A stretch of DNA of 64,000 nt from Dimorphilus gyrociliatus. Lineage: Eukaryota > Annelida > Polychaeta > Dinophilidae. The notes beneath the pieces were generated by a model. That model had not been told where the DNA came from. It worked only from the letters and a program-made list of their open reading frames with translations, and did not search any database. The stretch is taken from the NCBI GenBank assembly GCA_904063045.1, contig CAJFCJ010000003.1, positions 1,674,001 to 1,738,000 of the forward strand, written 5' to 3'. A program made the position numbers and the translations under genes. Numbering within the stretch: position 1 is the stretch's first letter; each line of letters starts with the position of its first letter. Below are positions 41,501 to 54,600 of this stretch, one piece after another.

Positions 41501-41836
41501 ATATTTGGCCAACAAGAAGGCGGTTTTTTGAAAAATATGGATTTGTCTTCGGCAGGAAAATCAGGATCTTCCCACAATTCCCCATTTGCCGAATATGTCT
41601 CTTTAATATCCTCATAGGTTTGTGGTTCTTCCTTTTAGATTTAAATTATCAAAGTTACTATAACGTCAACTAAATGAAAAAGTCTATACTTCCTCCCTTC
41701 TTCTATATCCATATCTTTTAGTTTTCGAAGAGCCCTCTCCAATATCCCGAATAGTTGATCTATAATCATAGTCATGGGTGAAGCGAGGCCTCCAACCTGT
41801 GATATAGTGTCTAAACAATCCTTCGAAATCAACCAT
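38535..41836 (-). CDS. CAPN: Classical calpain, calcium-dependent cysteine protease
   Basis: Sixteen exons run from 41690-41836 to 38535-38605: 41482-41631, 41356-41425, 41040-41310, 40819-40990, 40554-40735, 40255-40493, 40040-40200, 39773-39981, 39423-39459, 39229-39364, 39116-39174, 38972-39040, 38842-38920 and 38662-38778 lie between, giving 722 residues. The protease core has the catalytic Cys in [14 protein letters not shown], the His in [13 protein letters not shown] and the Asn in [14 protein letters not shown]2-like domain follows ([29 protein letters not shown]). An acidic linker leads to a penta-EF-hand region, whose clearest loop is [12 protein letters not shown]. Calpains make limited, Ca2+-triggered cuts in cytoskeletal and signalling proteins. 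All junctions are in phase. The start at 41836 is provisional: the frame remains open upstream and an extra 5' exon is possible. The C-terminus ends FTLDEVHI, lacking the usual WLQLTM-type ending. Confidence 0.93.
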
Positions 41837-42705
41837 GTCTGTAACTTGAGAAAAATATGTATGACCAGCAATCTGGGATCGTTATAGCAATTATCTTAAT
41901 GTCAGAGAAGATAAACTTTTTATGTTAAAAAAAAACAGAGAGCAATGAAAAGTCTTCATGTCGTCTTTTACTGATTACCTAAACATTTGAAGCTGTACTA
42001 GAAATCAGATTCATACCTGTTCAAAAATATGCAAAATTATTTGAAGAAACTTGAATCTTATCTATTTCAGCTGTATTGAAATTAGTATAGAATAAAACCT
42101 AACATAGCTGATTGGCCTACGCAGCATATTGAATGAGTCTGGTTCAATAATTATTCATTGTGAAATGCAAACATTCTAAAAATTGGTGCCTTTTTCTATA
42201 AATTTTTCGGGGGATATGTGGTTGATAATTGAAGCTATTTTGTAAAATACTCGATAAAATATTTAAAAGAAATTTACGTATACGGTCGTACTTTTATTTG
42301 TACTAAAATCAAGAGAGAATAATCAAATATGTAATTACGTATAAACTATAGCACACTGCATGACAAACATGTTATGTTTTAGGTCAACTAGAGTACAATC
42401 ATTTTCAAATAAGCACAAAGAGAAGACTACAGACAAATATAATAAAGTACTCTAAACATCTGTATTTCACTGATATTTAAACTATATACCGGTAGACTGA
42501 TTGTCTATACATTTTTGAGGTAATTCGACCATTACATAATACAAAATTTTCATCTTTTTCGGAAAATATGATAAAGTAAAATGTTGTAAATATGTTAGAG
42601 CATTTTTCACTTTACAATCTATTACTTTAAAGTATTATAGATTAAATATGACGAAATGCTTGAAATACCTCAAATTCTGAATACGCTTCTAAATATATAA
42701 TTGAT
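41837..42705. other. Spacer between calpain and collagen IV genes
   Basis: About 870 bases between two genes in the same orientation. It must hold the calpain promoter, possibly a missed calpain 5' exon near 41840-41880, and the 3' UTR of the collagen gene. No other exon is visible. Confidence 0.5.
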
Positions 42706-45700
42706 TTAATTCACTCTAGATTGTTTTTTCATACAAACGATGCATCGAGAAATATAGGCTTTTTGTCCTCCGGACTTTAGAGTTAAAGTGCTTTGTTCAC
42801 CAGTTTGATAGTTCTTAACTTTATCTGACGCAACTAACCAGAAACTATATTTTCCAGCATGGAAATTACACGAACCACCTCCTCCCGTACACTCAATGAA
42901 TGGCATATTATTAAAATGCTGTAAGCAAGAACCAGGACTGGAGAGACTCTGACCACCTCCTTGTGCTCCAGCTCCAGTATGAAGAGCGAAACTGTAGCCT
43001 GACCATAATTCTTTCCAATGCATTGTATCTGGACAGGAGGGTAATTTAGAGGATTGGCTATGAAGAGCAATAACGTTGCCAGGAGCTTCACAAACTTTAC
43101 ATCTGGAAATGTATGGTTTAATATTGTCTCCTTCAGGAGGCATCATAGGTCTTTCCTTAGTTGTGGCTAACCAATAGGATTTGTCATTGGAGGCGGCGTA
43201 AGTACATACGTCAAACTGACAGCGCAATACTGGCATGACAGAAAAGCGCTTGACACAGCTTCCCGCCCAACCTAAATCTTGATGTTGAGCCCTAGAATTT
43301 CCAAGAATATGAACAAGAGAATAACCGGACCATAATGTTTGATGGCCAGGTTCCACGCATTCGGGTACTTCTTCTATCTGACTATGTATTGTATAAGTGA
43401 ACCCAGTAGGAAAAGTTAGTTTCTGCTTTACACTTCCATTCTGGCCTTTATTTCCTTTAGGACCTGGATAACCTCTTTCTCCTTTTTGACCAGGTATACC
43501 ATCTAGACCAGGTGCGCCCCGCTCTCCAACCGAACCTTTCTCTCCAGCTCTTCCTAGTATACCTTTTGGTCCTCTTTGACCTTCAAATATAAAAATAAAA
43601 GACTACATGCACAAATTTTTGAACTAAAAAACCTGGTTCTCCTTGCAATCCATCTTGACCGCTCTCTCCATCATAACCTCTTGGTCCTGGTAAACCATTT
43701 TCCCCTTTTTCACCTTTTTGGCCTGGAAGCCCGTATCCAGGCTTCCCAGGTTGTCCAGGATCGCCTCTATCACCTCTGGGACCCTCAGCTCCATCTTCAC
43801 CAGGTCTACCACTGTCACCAGTAGGACCTCTTGGACCTTTAGGCCCAGTAATGCCTGTTCCTTTTTCCCCCTTGTTTCCTTTTCAAATAGAAATATTAAT
43901 CAGCCTATACAGAAGAAAATGAAAAATGAAATAACCTTTTCGCCCTGGTAGGCCATTAAGACCTGGATTTCCAGTCTCACCAGTTAATCCTCTTTCACCT
44001 TTCGGTCCTCTTTCACCATCTGTGCCTCTTGATCCTTTTGCGCCTTTTTGACCTGGATTACCATTCAAACCGTTAGCACCAGGATCACCTGGAGGACCTG
44101 GAGGTAGAAAGCCTGAGCAGTCAATATCTGATCCTTTGGGGCCGGTGTTTCCTTTGTCTCCCTTTTGTCCTACAAATACTTCAAGTTATGCATAATAATA
44201 CTAAATGTAATCTAGAAAGTTAACCTGCAGCTCCTTCTAATCCTGGTAACCCAGGAATACCTTGATTCCCTTTTGGTCCAGGCTTGCCAGGGACTGAGGT
44301 TGAAATTCCGGGATTTCCTTTTGCTCCAGGATCACCCCTATCACCCTTTTTCCCATCGTAGCCTCTCGGACCTGTAGCTCCTTTTTGACCAGCGATTCCG
44401 GCTTCGCCCCTCTCACCTTTAGCACCAGGAATACCATCAGTTCCCGCAGTTCCGGGATCTCCTTTAGCGCCCGGTCCACTCGACCTTCCTGGTTCACCTT
44501 TATCACCTCTTAAGCCTTGAACACCATTTAAGCCCGATTTTCCATCGAGGCCGTCATTTCCTCGCTCTCCCTTTGGTCCTTTAAGACCAGGCTCTCCAGG
44601 AACACCAGAAGCACCAGGTTCTCCAGGACGGCCAAAACCAGGAGCTCCTTTAGAACCCTTTTCACCCACCTTTCCAGGTTTACCAGGATTTCCTTTTTGA
44701 CCAGGAAGTCCAGAAAGTCCTACTGATCCACGGTATCCCGGTGGTCCTACTTCTCCCTAAAAAGAAATTTCATATATCTGCATATTTAGTTAATAACGTC
44801 TGAAAAATTACCTTTTTCCCTACTGAACCTTCAGGACCTCTGTCTCCCTTTTGTCCTCTGATACCATTGAAACCTTGACTACCTTTGGCACCTTTGGAGC
44901 CGGTTAACCCTGGATTTCCCTTTTCGCCTTTAGAACATACTCCCGAAGTACCCTTTTCTCCCTTCTGCCCCTCAATTCCGTCAAAACCCCGCTCTCCTTT
45001 AGGACCTGTTGAACCTGGATTTCCTTTGTCTCCTCTTGATCCTTTTGGTCCTTTAAGACTGGAACCACTCCTCTCACCTTTTGGTCCTCTGTCACCCTTC
45101 TGTCCAGGAATACCAATTAATCCTGCAAAAGTCCAAAATCAGTCACAGTAACTGCAGTTATTATGATTTAAAAACATATTATCTAATACAGTCACGATAA
45201 TAAGTAATTAGTACAAAGAAAAAAAGTTTTATAAGGTGATTATTTGGTGTTATATAATTTAATTTGCCTAATCATCATATTAAATCTGTACGTCAAGTCT
45301 TGGTTGAAACACTGTAAAAGTTAGTTAATTTGCTTCCTTTTTAGAGTTGGATTTTAGAAGGGCCTATTTTTCAACTCTTTCATTTCAACTTCTATTTGCA
45401 TAAAACCTTTTTAACATCAGACAATGATATCTGAATAGGAACAGTACAGTTTGGTAAAATTTCTTGTCCTGTCCAGTTTGGTTTAAATCTTCATTTTTTT
45501 GTAATCTACAATTTCATTTTCCTTGTTATTGTTTGTGATCTGGGAGATAATAACTCTTAATTGTAACGTCATAGCAACTGTGTTAAAATTACTTAATAGC
45601 TTGTGAAATAATCTATACCATAAACATATTTTGATCGTCAAAGAATTCACATGTTTAAAACTTTTTATCCCTTGTTATAATTAGTTATTATCGTGACTGT

Positions 45701-48700
45701 ATTATATATTTTAGATAAATGGTATCTCACAAAAAATATAGTTGTGGAAGTATCATGTTTTTAATAAAATTCGCAAACCTTGCTTTCCTGGTAGACCCCT
45801 ATCGCCTTTTGGGCCTTCTGGTCCGTCTCTACCACTTTCACCAGGATGACCTCTGCTTCCAGGAGTTCCTGGATTCCCCATTCGACCAGGAGGTCCCATA
45901 GAGCCTTTTTCTCCAGATTTTCCGTCTTGTCCTGGGTAACCAGCTTCACCTTTTTCTCCTGGTTCTCCCCTTACAGTCTCTCCTGGTTGTCCCTGTGGTC
46001 CTCTGTCACCTTTTCTACCAGGCATTCCCGGTACACCAACTGAACCTGGTAACCCGTCGCTACCTGTTGCACCTCGATCTCCAGGCTCTCCCTTTCGACC
46101 ATCATATCCCAATTCACCTCTCTCCCCCTTCATTCCTTTCTGTCCATATCCAGGGGACCCCTTCTGTCCCGGTAATCCAGGAGGACCAGAACTTCCATCT
46201 GCACCATTCACGCCATCTTTTCCTCTTTCACCAGGAACACCTTTATCTCCTGAAGTACAAAAAATTTAGTATGTAATGTGTTAAATTGAACTAAAAAAAT
46301 TTGTGGTAATACCTTTTCTGCCAGGAAGACCCGTGAGTCCTAACTTCCCAGGATACCCGATCTCTCCTTTATCTCCTTTAATTCCATTTGTGAAACTACC
46401 AGGTTCTCCTGTTAAAAGAAATTTAAATAACAAAAGAACTATATATATAAAGAAATTCAAATAATGGTTATTATACCTTTAAAACCTTGAGGACCTGAAT
46501 CACCCTTTTGTCCTGGTATCCCATTTTCACCCGGATTGCCATCTAGCCCTCTAGATCCGGGGGATCCCATGTTTCCCTTATCACCCTTCTGGCCAGACAA
46601 TCCAGGTAAACCTGGGGATCCTCTAGGACCGACTCTGCCGTCTTTTCCTGTAGAGCCTTTTACACCAGGCTGACCGTCCCTCCCTCGAAGTCCATTCACA
46701 CCAGGTTCTCCTTTTTCTCCTTTTTGAGTCAGACTACCACCCGCTGCCGTGCAATTAGCAGTATTTCCCTTTGGACCGTCTATTCCTCTAGGCCCACGAT
46801 CTCCTTTTAAACCTCTTCGTCCAGGTTGTCCATCTGAACCACGATCACCCGGTTCTCCTTTATTCCCTGGGAGGCCGTTTTGTCCCCTGTTTCCCTTTTC
46901 GCCAGATTCACCTCGATTTCCTTTGTCACCTCCTCTTCCAGGAATTCCTGCTTTTCCAGGAAGACCTCTTGATCCATCAACACCGGGCGACCCGGGTAAA
47001 CCTCTAGGTCCTTGTTCACCTTTAATGTCTATCTGATTAATATCTATAGTTTCTCCTTTTTCACCCTTAGGTCCATTATATCCTCTTGGTCCTTCTGCAC
47101 CCTGAAAAATATAAAAAATGGCCAATTGTTGAGGACTTTTTGGCACCTACCATCTCTCCAGTTAGCCCTCTCCGTCCACTTTCTCCTTTTTGACCAGGCA
47201 AACCAGGGGCTCCATTTACTCCAGATTCACCAGGATTACCGTCTCTCCCATCTTCACCCGGAGCTCCGGGGTAGCCTCTTTCACCTTTCGGTCCGTTGCA
47301 AGCTTGACACTCCCCTCCTTTAACACCTTTTTCTCCATGATCACCTTTCCTGCCATTATATCCAGGATTTCCAGATTTTCCTGTATCACCCTTTATTCCA
47401 GGGTCACCTTTTGATCCTGGTATACCTTCAAGAGTATCACCTGGCAATCCTATTTCGCCTTTATCTCCCTTATATCCAGTGTCTCCTCTCTCTCCTTTTT
47501 GTCCGGTATCACCTATGGGACCAACACCCCCTATTCCAGGATCTCCTTTTATTCCTTCACGCCCTTTTTCACCCTTTTGCCCAGCAAGGCCTTCAATACC
47601 CCTTGGCCCTTTTCTTCCTGCAGCTCCTGGTTGACCGGGTGGTCCAACTGGACCCGGTTCTCCTTGATAGCCCTTCTCACCTCTCTCACCTCCTTGACCA
47701 GGAAGACCCGGAGGCCCATCTGAACCTTTTAACCCTTCACTTCCCCTAACACCTCTGAGCCCTGGAGGTCCTTCTTCACCCTTTTCGCCTTTTTGAACAG
47801 GCGGACAGTTTCCTCCTCCCTTACCAAAACAATCTCGACCTCTTGGCCCTGGTCTCCCCTTCACGCCTTTACTTCCAGAAGGTCCTATCGGACCCAAATC
47901 ACCCTTTTCTCCCCTTTCACCATCATATCCTCTGTCTCCTTTCGGACCACTAGGACCGGTATCACCAGGATGACCCTTTAAAATAATATATTAATATTCA
48001 TCATAATCTTAAACCGTTCATGCATACAAACCCTAAGACCTTGTTGTCCAGGTAAACCTTTTTCACCTTTTTCTCCTGGGTAACCAGCAGGACCCTACAT
48101 AATCAACAAAAGCTACTGAGAGAAAATAAAGTAAGAAAATCGCAACTTACTAGATCTCCTCGTTCACCTTGATCTCCAGGTCGACCAGGTTCACCTTTGT
48201 AACCACGCAAACCAGGCTCTCCTTTGTTCCCCTTATCCTTATATTGAGTGCAGTTGGTGCCAAATTCCGGCATCTGTTAATTTGTAATTTTGACATATAA
48301 CTTAATTATATGTGATTGTAACGCATACCTCACAATCACACTCTCCTTTCTCTCCTTTTTCTCCTTTATTTCCACTTCGGCCTCTTTCGCCATTATGAGA
48401 CAGTCCAGGAACCCCAGGTTCACCTTTTTCGCCTACTGAACCAGTATAACCTCTATCGCCTTTTTCACCATCAACACCAAGGCGACCTGGTACACCTTTT
48501 TGACCTTTAACACCCTGCAGAGCATTTATTTAGAACAAGAAACTATCTAATAATTCATAACTTACAGGATAACCTCTAGGTCCTTTAGCACCGTCATCTC
48601 CCTTGATACATTGCCCTTTGCAATCACCTCTTCCGGGCTCTCCTTTTATCCCCTTGATACCTATTTAATTTCTAGGAAGTTTTAGAGTAATAAAAAGTAT

Positions 48701-50034
48701 TGAAAAGGTTACCTGGATTTCCGTTATATCCTGGGGCACCATCTAGGCCTTGTACTCCTTTTGTTCCTTTTTCTCCTGGGGCTCCATCACAACCGTCTTT
48801 TCCAGGTGGTCCAGGATATCCAGGATTGCCATCTACTCCCTTTAAATAAAATATAATTACTGATGTAAAAAAATTTAGCATGAACTTACCGATAAGCCAG
48901 TTCGGCCTGGATGTCCTGGATACCCAGGAGGACCCTTAATAAAAATATAATATATAAGTAACACTATAGTACAATTAAGTTGTTCTTTAGAGGCTTCTTA
49001 CTCTGTCTCCTTTAAATCCTCTCAATCCGGGCATTCCATTTTCCCCTTGAAATCCAAGGTCTCCTGTTGGGCCCTCAACGCCCTTATAGCCCTTTGGGCC
49101 AGGCTCACCTTTTTGTCCCGCTTGTCCAGGACGACCCTGTTGAATTAATTCAAAAAATTGTAGAGTATAACAAGTATTCTAGCGAAACAATCATAAACTG
49201 CCTAGACTTAAGTCTTACGCAAAGTAAGTGAGAAAGTGCAAAACAGATTATTTAAATCAGTAAGTTTTAAAAGATCTAACTTAGGTTTACATAGGAAAAT
49301 ATAAAATTTCTTGTCCAGATACATTGCACGTGATCAGAATATAATATACTATTGGGTGTATATATCGTGTAATCTTAAGCATTTGTTATTCTCTAATTTA
49401 AAACATTAGGTTGATCTGCATAAGACAAAAACTAATAAAAACCAGATATCTTGTCTGTTAAGGGAAGTTTTATAATTAATACAAGACGTATAATTAGACC
49501 AAGCACAGATGAGGAAACAAAAAAGATAACTCCATAATAAACTTTGTACATTTGTACACTTGCCCAAACATTTCATGAGAGGGATTCAGTACTGACCAAG
49601 CTTGGTTATTTAAAACCAAAATATGTCCAACTGTACAATGTAATTGGCTAGATGATACGTACTCAGAAGTTCAATGACCGAAAACTAGTAAGCTATACAT
49701 CAAGTTATCTTAAATACTGCGAACGTTTAGGAGTCTAAAAAAACTGCCAAAGAGGATAAATCAGAGGAATGTTTAAAATCAGTTACGTAAGGCTGCTATA
49801 GGGGCAAAAATGCAACCACACCTTGAAATGATTCATACATAAAAACAAAACCTCAGGGTATAGGCGTATTACTATAAAAACTCCCTTATCAAATACTATT
49901 CTTGTAATGGGGGAAAAAGAGTGTGATTGCAAGTGCAAATTTCAAAAAAATTTTCGAGAAATCTAAGCTTGTTTCTACAAATAAATAAGAGTGACTGAGA
50001 TAAGAATATTGGTCTCTATTCGTCAATACAATTT

Positions 50035-50101
<67 letters not shown>

Positions 50102-51262
50102 CAAGTCAAACTGTCAACTTGACGATTGTTTAAACAAGACTTGAGAAAAGACACTAGCCGGTTAAAATCTCGGACAAGGACACATTTTCTCAAAAATTTA
50201 ATTCAAGTAGAGGGAATATTACCCTTTAGAAAAGTTTTTGTTAGGGTCGCGTGTCGTTTGTTTTTTTAATACGAACAGGAAAATCAACACTGTTCAGTTG
50301 TTGTTTGTAAATGGGTTTGCTCTGCGTATAGCGTGAAACGTAAACAAACTGGTCCCTTTAAACTAATATACAACCATTTCCTTTCCATAAGAATTTACTT
50401 AATTGGGATATTTAAAGAGGAAATATTGGAACGGTTTTTAATAACTTCCTTTGACAGGCATATAAGAAAGTTATAGTCACCCTTGATCCTTTTCGTCCGA
50501 CGCATTTGCAGGTGCTGTTGAATCTTGTGCAGTCTCCACAAGGTTTTATTGAATCGATACTGTCCGCCTGCATAAGAAATAATAGATAAAAGAGAATACG
50601 GAAAAAACTCTATCAAAACTTTTATGTTTGTAAGTTATACCAAAATTTAAAACATTCGTTTCAAATAAAAAAAATACCCCGTTTCATATCTGATCTATAG
50701 GTTTTTAAAACAGTGCTCTACAGTTGCAAACCATGCCGTAAAACTAAAAAGCCCAGCTATAAAATCTACCTACTAACGACCTGTATAGTAATAAAGGGGG
50801 AATAGCATCAAAGGCGAATTTACCTCCCTACCCCTTTCTACTTTGCTTAGAACAGACGATGAGTTATTTACCGTCTGCTTCGTTGATTTTATCACAAAGT
50901 AAACATTTTCACACAGCTATACCCTTACTAGTAAACTAAGTCGGAGTGTGTTTTTTAAAAACAAAGCAAGTTGCTTGATTAATTCGAAAAAAAAAACCCA
51001 GTCTGAATTCGCACGCCTGTCAGACATGTGCGCAACCCCACCCAAAAAAGCCTATAAAAAATTCTAGTCCTAACAGTACATGAAAAATGAGTTTGTAATG
51101 GGGTTATTGAACTTACCTGCGACGGTCGCAAGAATATGACTAGAATATATAGAAGAGTGCTGCCCCTTTTTCGAGAGAAAAAAACGAAATTTTTTTTGTA
51201 TAAAAATTCAAAAAATGTTCAATAACTAACCAGCACAGCAAATCAGCAGAATAAAAACGCAT
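42706..51262 (-). CDS. COL4A2: Collagen type IV, alpha-2-like chain
   Basis: Basement-membrane collagen. The 5' exons at 51231-51262, 51117-51159 and 50481-50567 give a signal peptide ([19 protein letters not shown]) and a 7S region with paired cysteines ([16 protein letters not shown]). After a 1.3-kb intron, about 16 exons from about 49137 to 43400 encode an interrupted Gly-X-Y triple helix. The last exon gives the C-terminal NC1 domain, two homologous halves with 12 cysteines ([44 protein letters not shown]). NC1 half 1 contains [18 protein letters not shown], the alpha-2 type. The Lys in TLKSGG matches the residue that forms the sulfilimine crosslink. The stop is TAA at 42706. Some helix interruptions carry cysteines ([22 protein letters not shown]). 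Middle exon borders are approximate. The chain should pair with the divergently transcribed partner to form protomers. Confidence 0.95.
50040..50101. repeat. (AT)n microsatellite in collagen intron
   Basis: About 60 bases of nearly pure alternating A and T with one GT interruption, inside the large intron between the 7S and helix exons of the alpha-2-like gene. Confidence 0.9.
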
Positions 51263-51697
51263 GTCTACTTCTCCGTCAAGTAAGAGAGAAAAATTTCATT
51301 ATACAAATTCCTAAATATACAGTTTGTAGAAAAGACCGGTGAGAATTTGACTAGATATGAAGAAAATCAATGATTCTTCCACGATAAACTTCTTCGATGT
51401 TACAAACTTGGTTTGATGCAGATGAAGAGTACAGAAGGAATCAAATCGTTTGGTCTGTTTGTAAATTTGCGCGCCAAATAGTTCGTTTAATACTAAACTC
51501 TCCATTATGTTTTTCTTTATTCACAATAAACCTAAAATGAATGTTTTACAATATTCAAGCTTTAATAACTCTTTAATTAAATTTTATAAGTAATGAAAGA
51601 ATGATAAAAGTTTGTTAAAAATAGTTCCGGCTTGGTTTGATGGCTACGCGCACAGAAGTTGAGAGGCATAGACTAGAGAGAGAGCGGCGATGTGGAT
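51263..51697. promoter_or_regulatory. Bidirectional promoter of the collagen IV pair
   Basis: The start codons of the two collagen IV chains point away from each other and are 435 bases apart, so their promoters must share this interval. Paired head-to-head COL4 genes with a shared promoter are established in vertebrates and many other animals. A purine-rich GAGAGAG stretch lies just before the plus-strand start (51675-51682). No clear TATA box is seen. Confidence 0.8.
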
Positions 51698-54600
51698 ATG
51701 AAGAATTTGTACATATTTTTTCCAATTCTCTTCTATTACGTTGAATCAAAGGTTAGTTTTAAAAATTTTTCTAGATTGATAAAAATAAATTATATCTTCT
51801 AGATATTTATGATGTCATTTTTGAAATTTCTCTTAAAATTGAATCATTCAGTTTTAACTCAAAAGCAGATGGGCTCATTAATATTCATAAACTTCTATTA
51901 AATATTCATTATCCTAGTATAATTTACGGCAAACCAACGTTCAGCGCGTAAACGTTTTAAGTGTATAGTCTAGAACAGACACAAGGCAGATTTTCGTAAT
52001 TTTTCACGCTAAGCTTTTACAGAAAGTCAGATCGCAAGAACGAAGTTTATAAATGTGTTTTCCGTATTTCAAAAAGCTATAAATAATCTTAATAAATAAG
52101 GATTATTGGTTGTTGGACATAATTGCAAACTATATCTGTATTGAATCATTGCCGTTCTGTATCAGCAAGTCTATTTCCCACAAAATACACCTATAATATT
52201 AAGTTTGCATATTTATCTTAAATAGATCATATATAAAATTTTGTTTTAAGAACTAAGTTATATTTTAAGAAGGTGGCGCTTTCTTTTCAGAACTATCTTT
52301 GAATGTCTAATACTCTGTTAACAGGCAACTCCAACTACTGATCCCAAAATAGAACAAGCATATATTTATGGATATACTTGTGATGGATGTATAAATACGA
52401 AAAGATGCGTTTGCAGGGGATTAGACGGGCCACCGGTATAATTCTAAAAAAATATATGTTACTTTAATTATCTTTCTCTAATTATAACAAGGGCGAACCT
52501 GGGCCGCTCGGTGGAAAAGGGCTTCCGGGAGATGTTGGGAGTATTGGACCACCTGGGGAGAAGGGTTCAAGGGGTCCAATTGGGCACCGTGGTTATCCTG
52601 GCTCCAGGGGACTGAAGGGCGAAAAGGTGTTAAATGTCTTTTAACATTTACAAACAATTATGATCTCACATGTTTCAGGGCGATGTAGGATTTGTAGGAT
52701 TTGATGGTCCACCTGGAGGAAGCGTAAGTATAGTTTTTGCATTACATCAAATTACGAAAATATATAAATTTATATCTAAAAAAACAGGGTTCGCGTGGGG
52801 CTGATGGGGAACCAGGACCTCCAGGAGAACCTGGATGCAATGGAACTAAGGTAGATTAACTCTCTATAGCACAATATATGTAGATACATCAGATGTCGCC
52901 ACTAATCATATTTAAAATAAAAGCACCTTTTTTCCTTAGGGAGAACTGGGAATGACAGGTTCTCCTGGAGAACCCGGTCGAACAGGCAGACGAGGTATAG
53001 ATGGCGTTATGGGCAGAAAAGGAGAGCCTGGAGAATCCCATGGAGAAAATGGACAACCTTTGAAAAAAGGACCAAAAGGTAACTCCGGGATTAGAGGTGA
53101 TTTTGGCAGTTTTGGCCCCAGAGGTGATGAGGGAGATATTGGGCCTCAGGGTGAAAAAGGAATGAGAGGAGATGATGGTTTAAAGGGCTTTAAAGGACCT
53201 AAAGGGTCGAAAGGAGCAGACTTTGCTATTGACCCCAAAAAATTAGACGGTGAAAAAGGGCAGAAAGGTAGAAAAGGTGAAAAAGGTGAAACAATAACTC
53301 CTGCTTTCGTTGGTGATCCTGGAAAAACTGATGGAGATCCTGGAGAACCCGGTTCAACAGGAGACTTTGGAGCTAAAGGTGAAAAAGGAGAGAAAGGTTT
53401 GAAAGGCAAAATCTCTTTAATAGAGGGCGAAAAAGGAAGAAATGGTGAAACAGGATATAAAGGCCGACCGGTCAGTTTAAAGTAATCCATTAATAATAAA
53501 AATTTATAGATTTACTTTTATGTAGGGATTAAAAGGATTTATGGGCGACCTAGGTAGAAAAGGCTATCAAGGCGATTCTGGAATACGTGGTATTAAAGGT
53601 TATTTAGGGGATGCAGGACCAAAGGTTTGATTATCATTCACGGTTAGCAAAAATTCAACTTTGGTTTAACTCCAGGGATACCAAGGATTAGAAGGAGACA
53701 TTGGTGAAATGGGTGAACCTGGGAGATACTTAAGTATACCTACTAAGGAATATGGAGAAAAGGGAGAACCGGGAATTTCTGGGATTAGAGGACCAAAGGG
53801 TTATCATGGTATCAAAGTATGTGCTCTTTTAGTAGCTCTTAAATTAAGTTTCCAACTAGTGAGTTTTAGGGCAAAGAAGGCAGCCTTGGTAAGAAAGGCA
53901 CTAGAGGAGAAGACGGTAGAGAGGGTGATATTGGTGATAGAGGAAATCCAGGTCACCCAGGAATACAAGGTTATAATTACATTAAAAAAAAACTTCAAGC
54001 TCTAAAGAAATTTTTAACTTTCTACTACAAGGTTTACCTGGACAAGACGGAATTCGTGGAGAACCTGGCCAAATGGGTATTCCTGGGCAATCAGGAGAAG
54101 ATGGCGACAAGGGATTGAGGGGAGATTCAATTAGAACACGGAAAGGTATGAGGAACTTTTTATCTCGTTAGCTGAAATATTATATCTAAATTTTAAAAAG
54201 GTGAGAGAGGACGAAAAGGAGACAAAGGGTTTTTGGGATTTAAAGGAGTAAAAGGGATCATTGGCCAAAAAGGCTTTCCGGGAAAACCCACTAATCTTAC
54301 ACCTAGGAAGGGAGAAAAAGGTAGCAAGGGTCCAAGAGGAAACACAGGTCCCGATGGCCAAGACGGTTTACCTGGTCAGAAAGGCGACAAGGGTTTTAAA
54401 GGTGAAGACTGCCCTTTTTGTCCATCCAGAAGAGGGGATAGAGGAGATAGAGGGTCTCCAGGAAAATCTGGCGCTGCTGGAAGAAAAGGAAAACGGGGTA
54501 TCGATGGTTCTGACGGAGTTAAGGGAAGAAAGGGAATCCCAGGAGCAACCGGACAAAAAGGAGAGATGGTTAGTTCTTTTAATTAAGTATTTGAAATAAG

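Noticed and set aside
44885-45151. Long Pro-rich plus-strand frame
   Set aside because: It is the antisense of Gly-X-Y collagen exons, whose repeat keeps the opposite strand open. The same applies to frames at 46749-47036, 47411-47749 and similar ones.
53146-53490. Long Pro/Phe-rich minus-strand frame
   Set aside because: Antisense shadow of alpha-1-like collagen exons. Others at 55655-55954 and 56460-56822 are the same.
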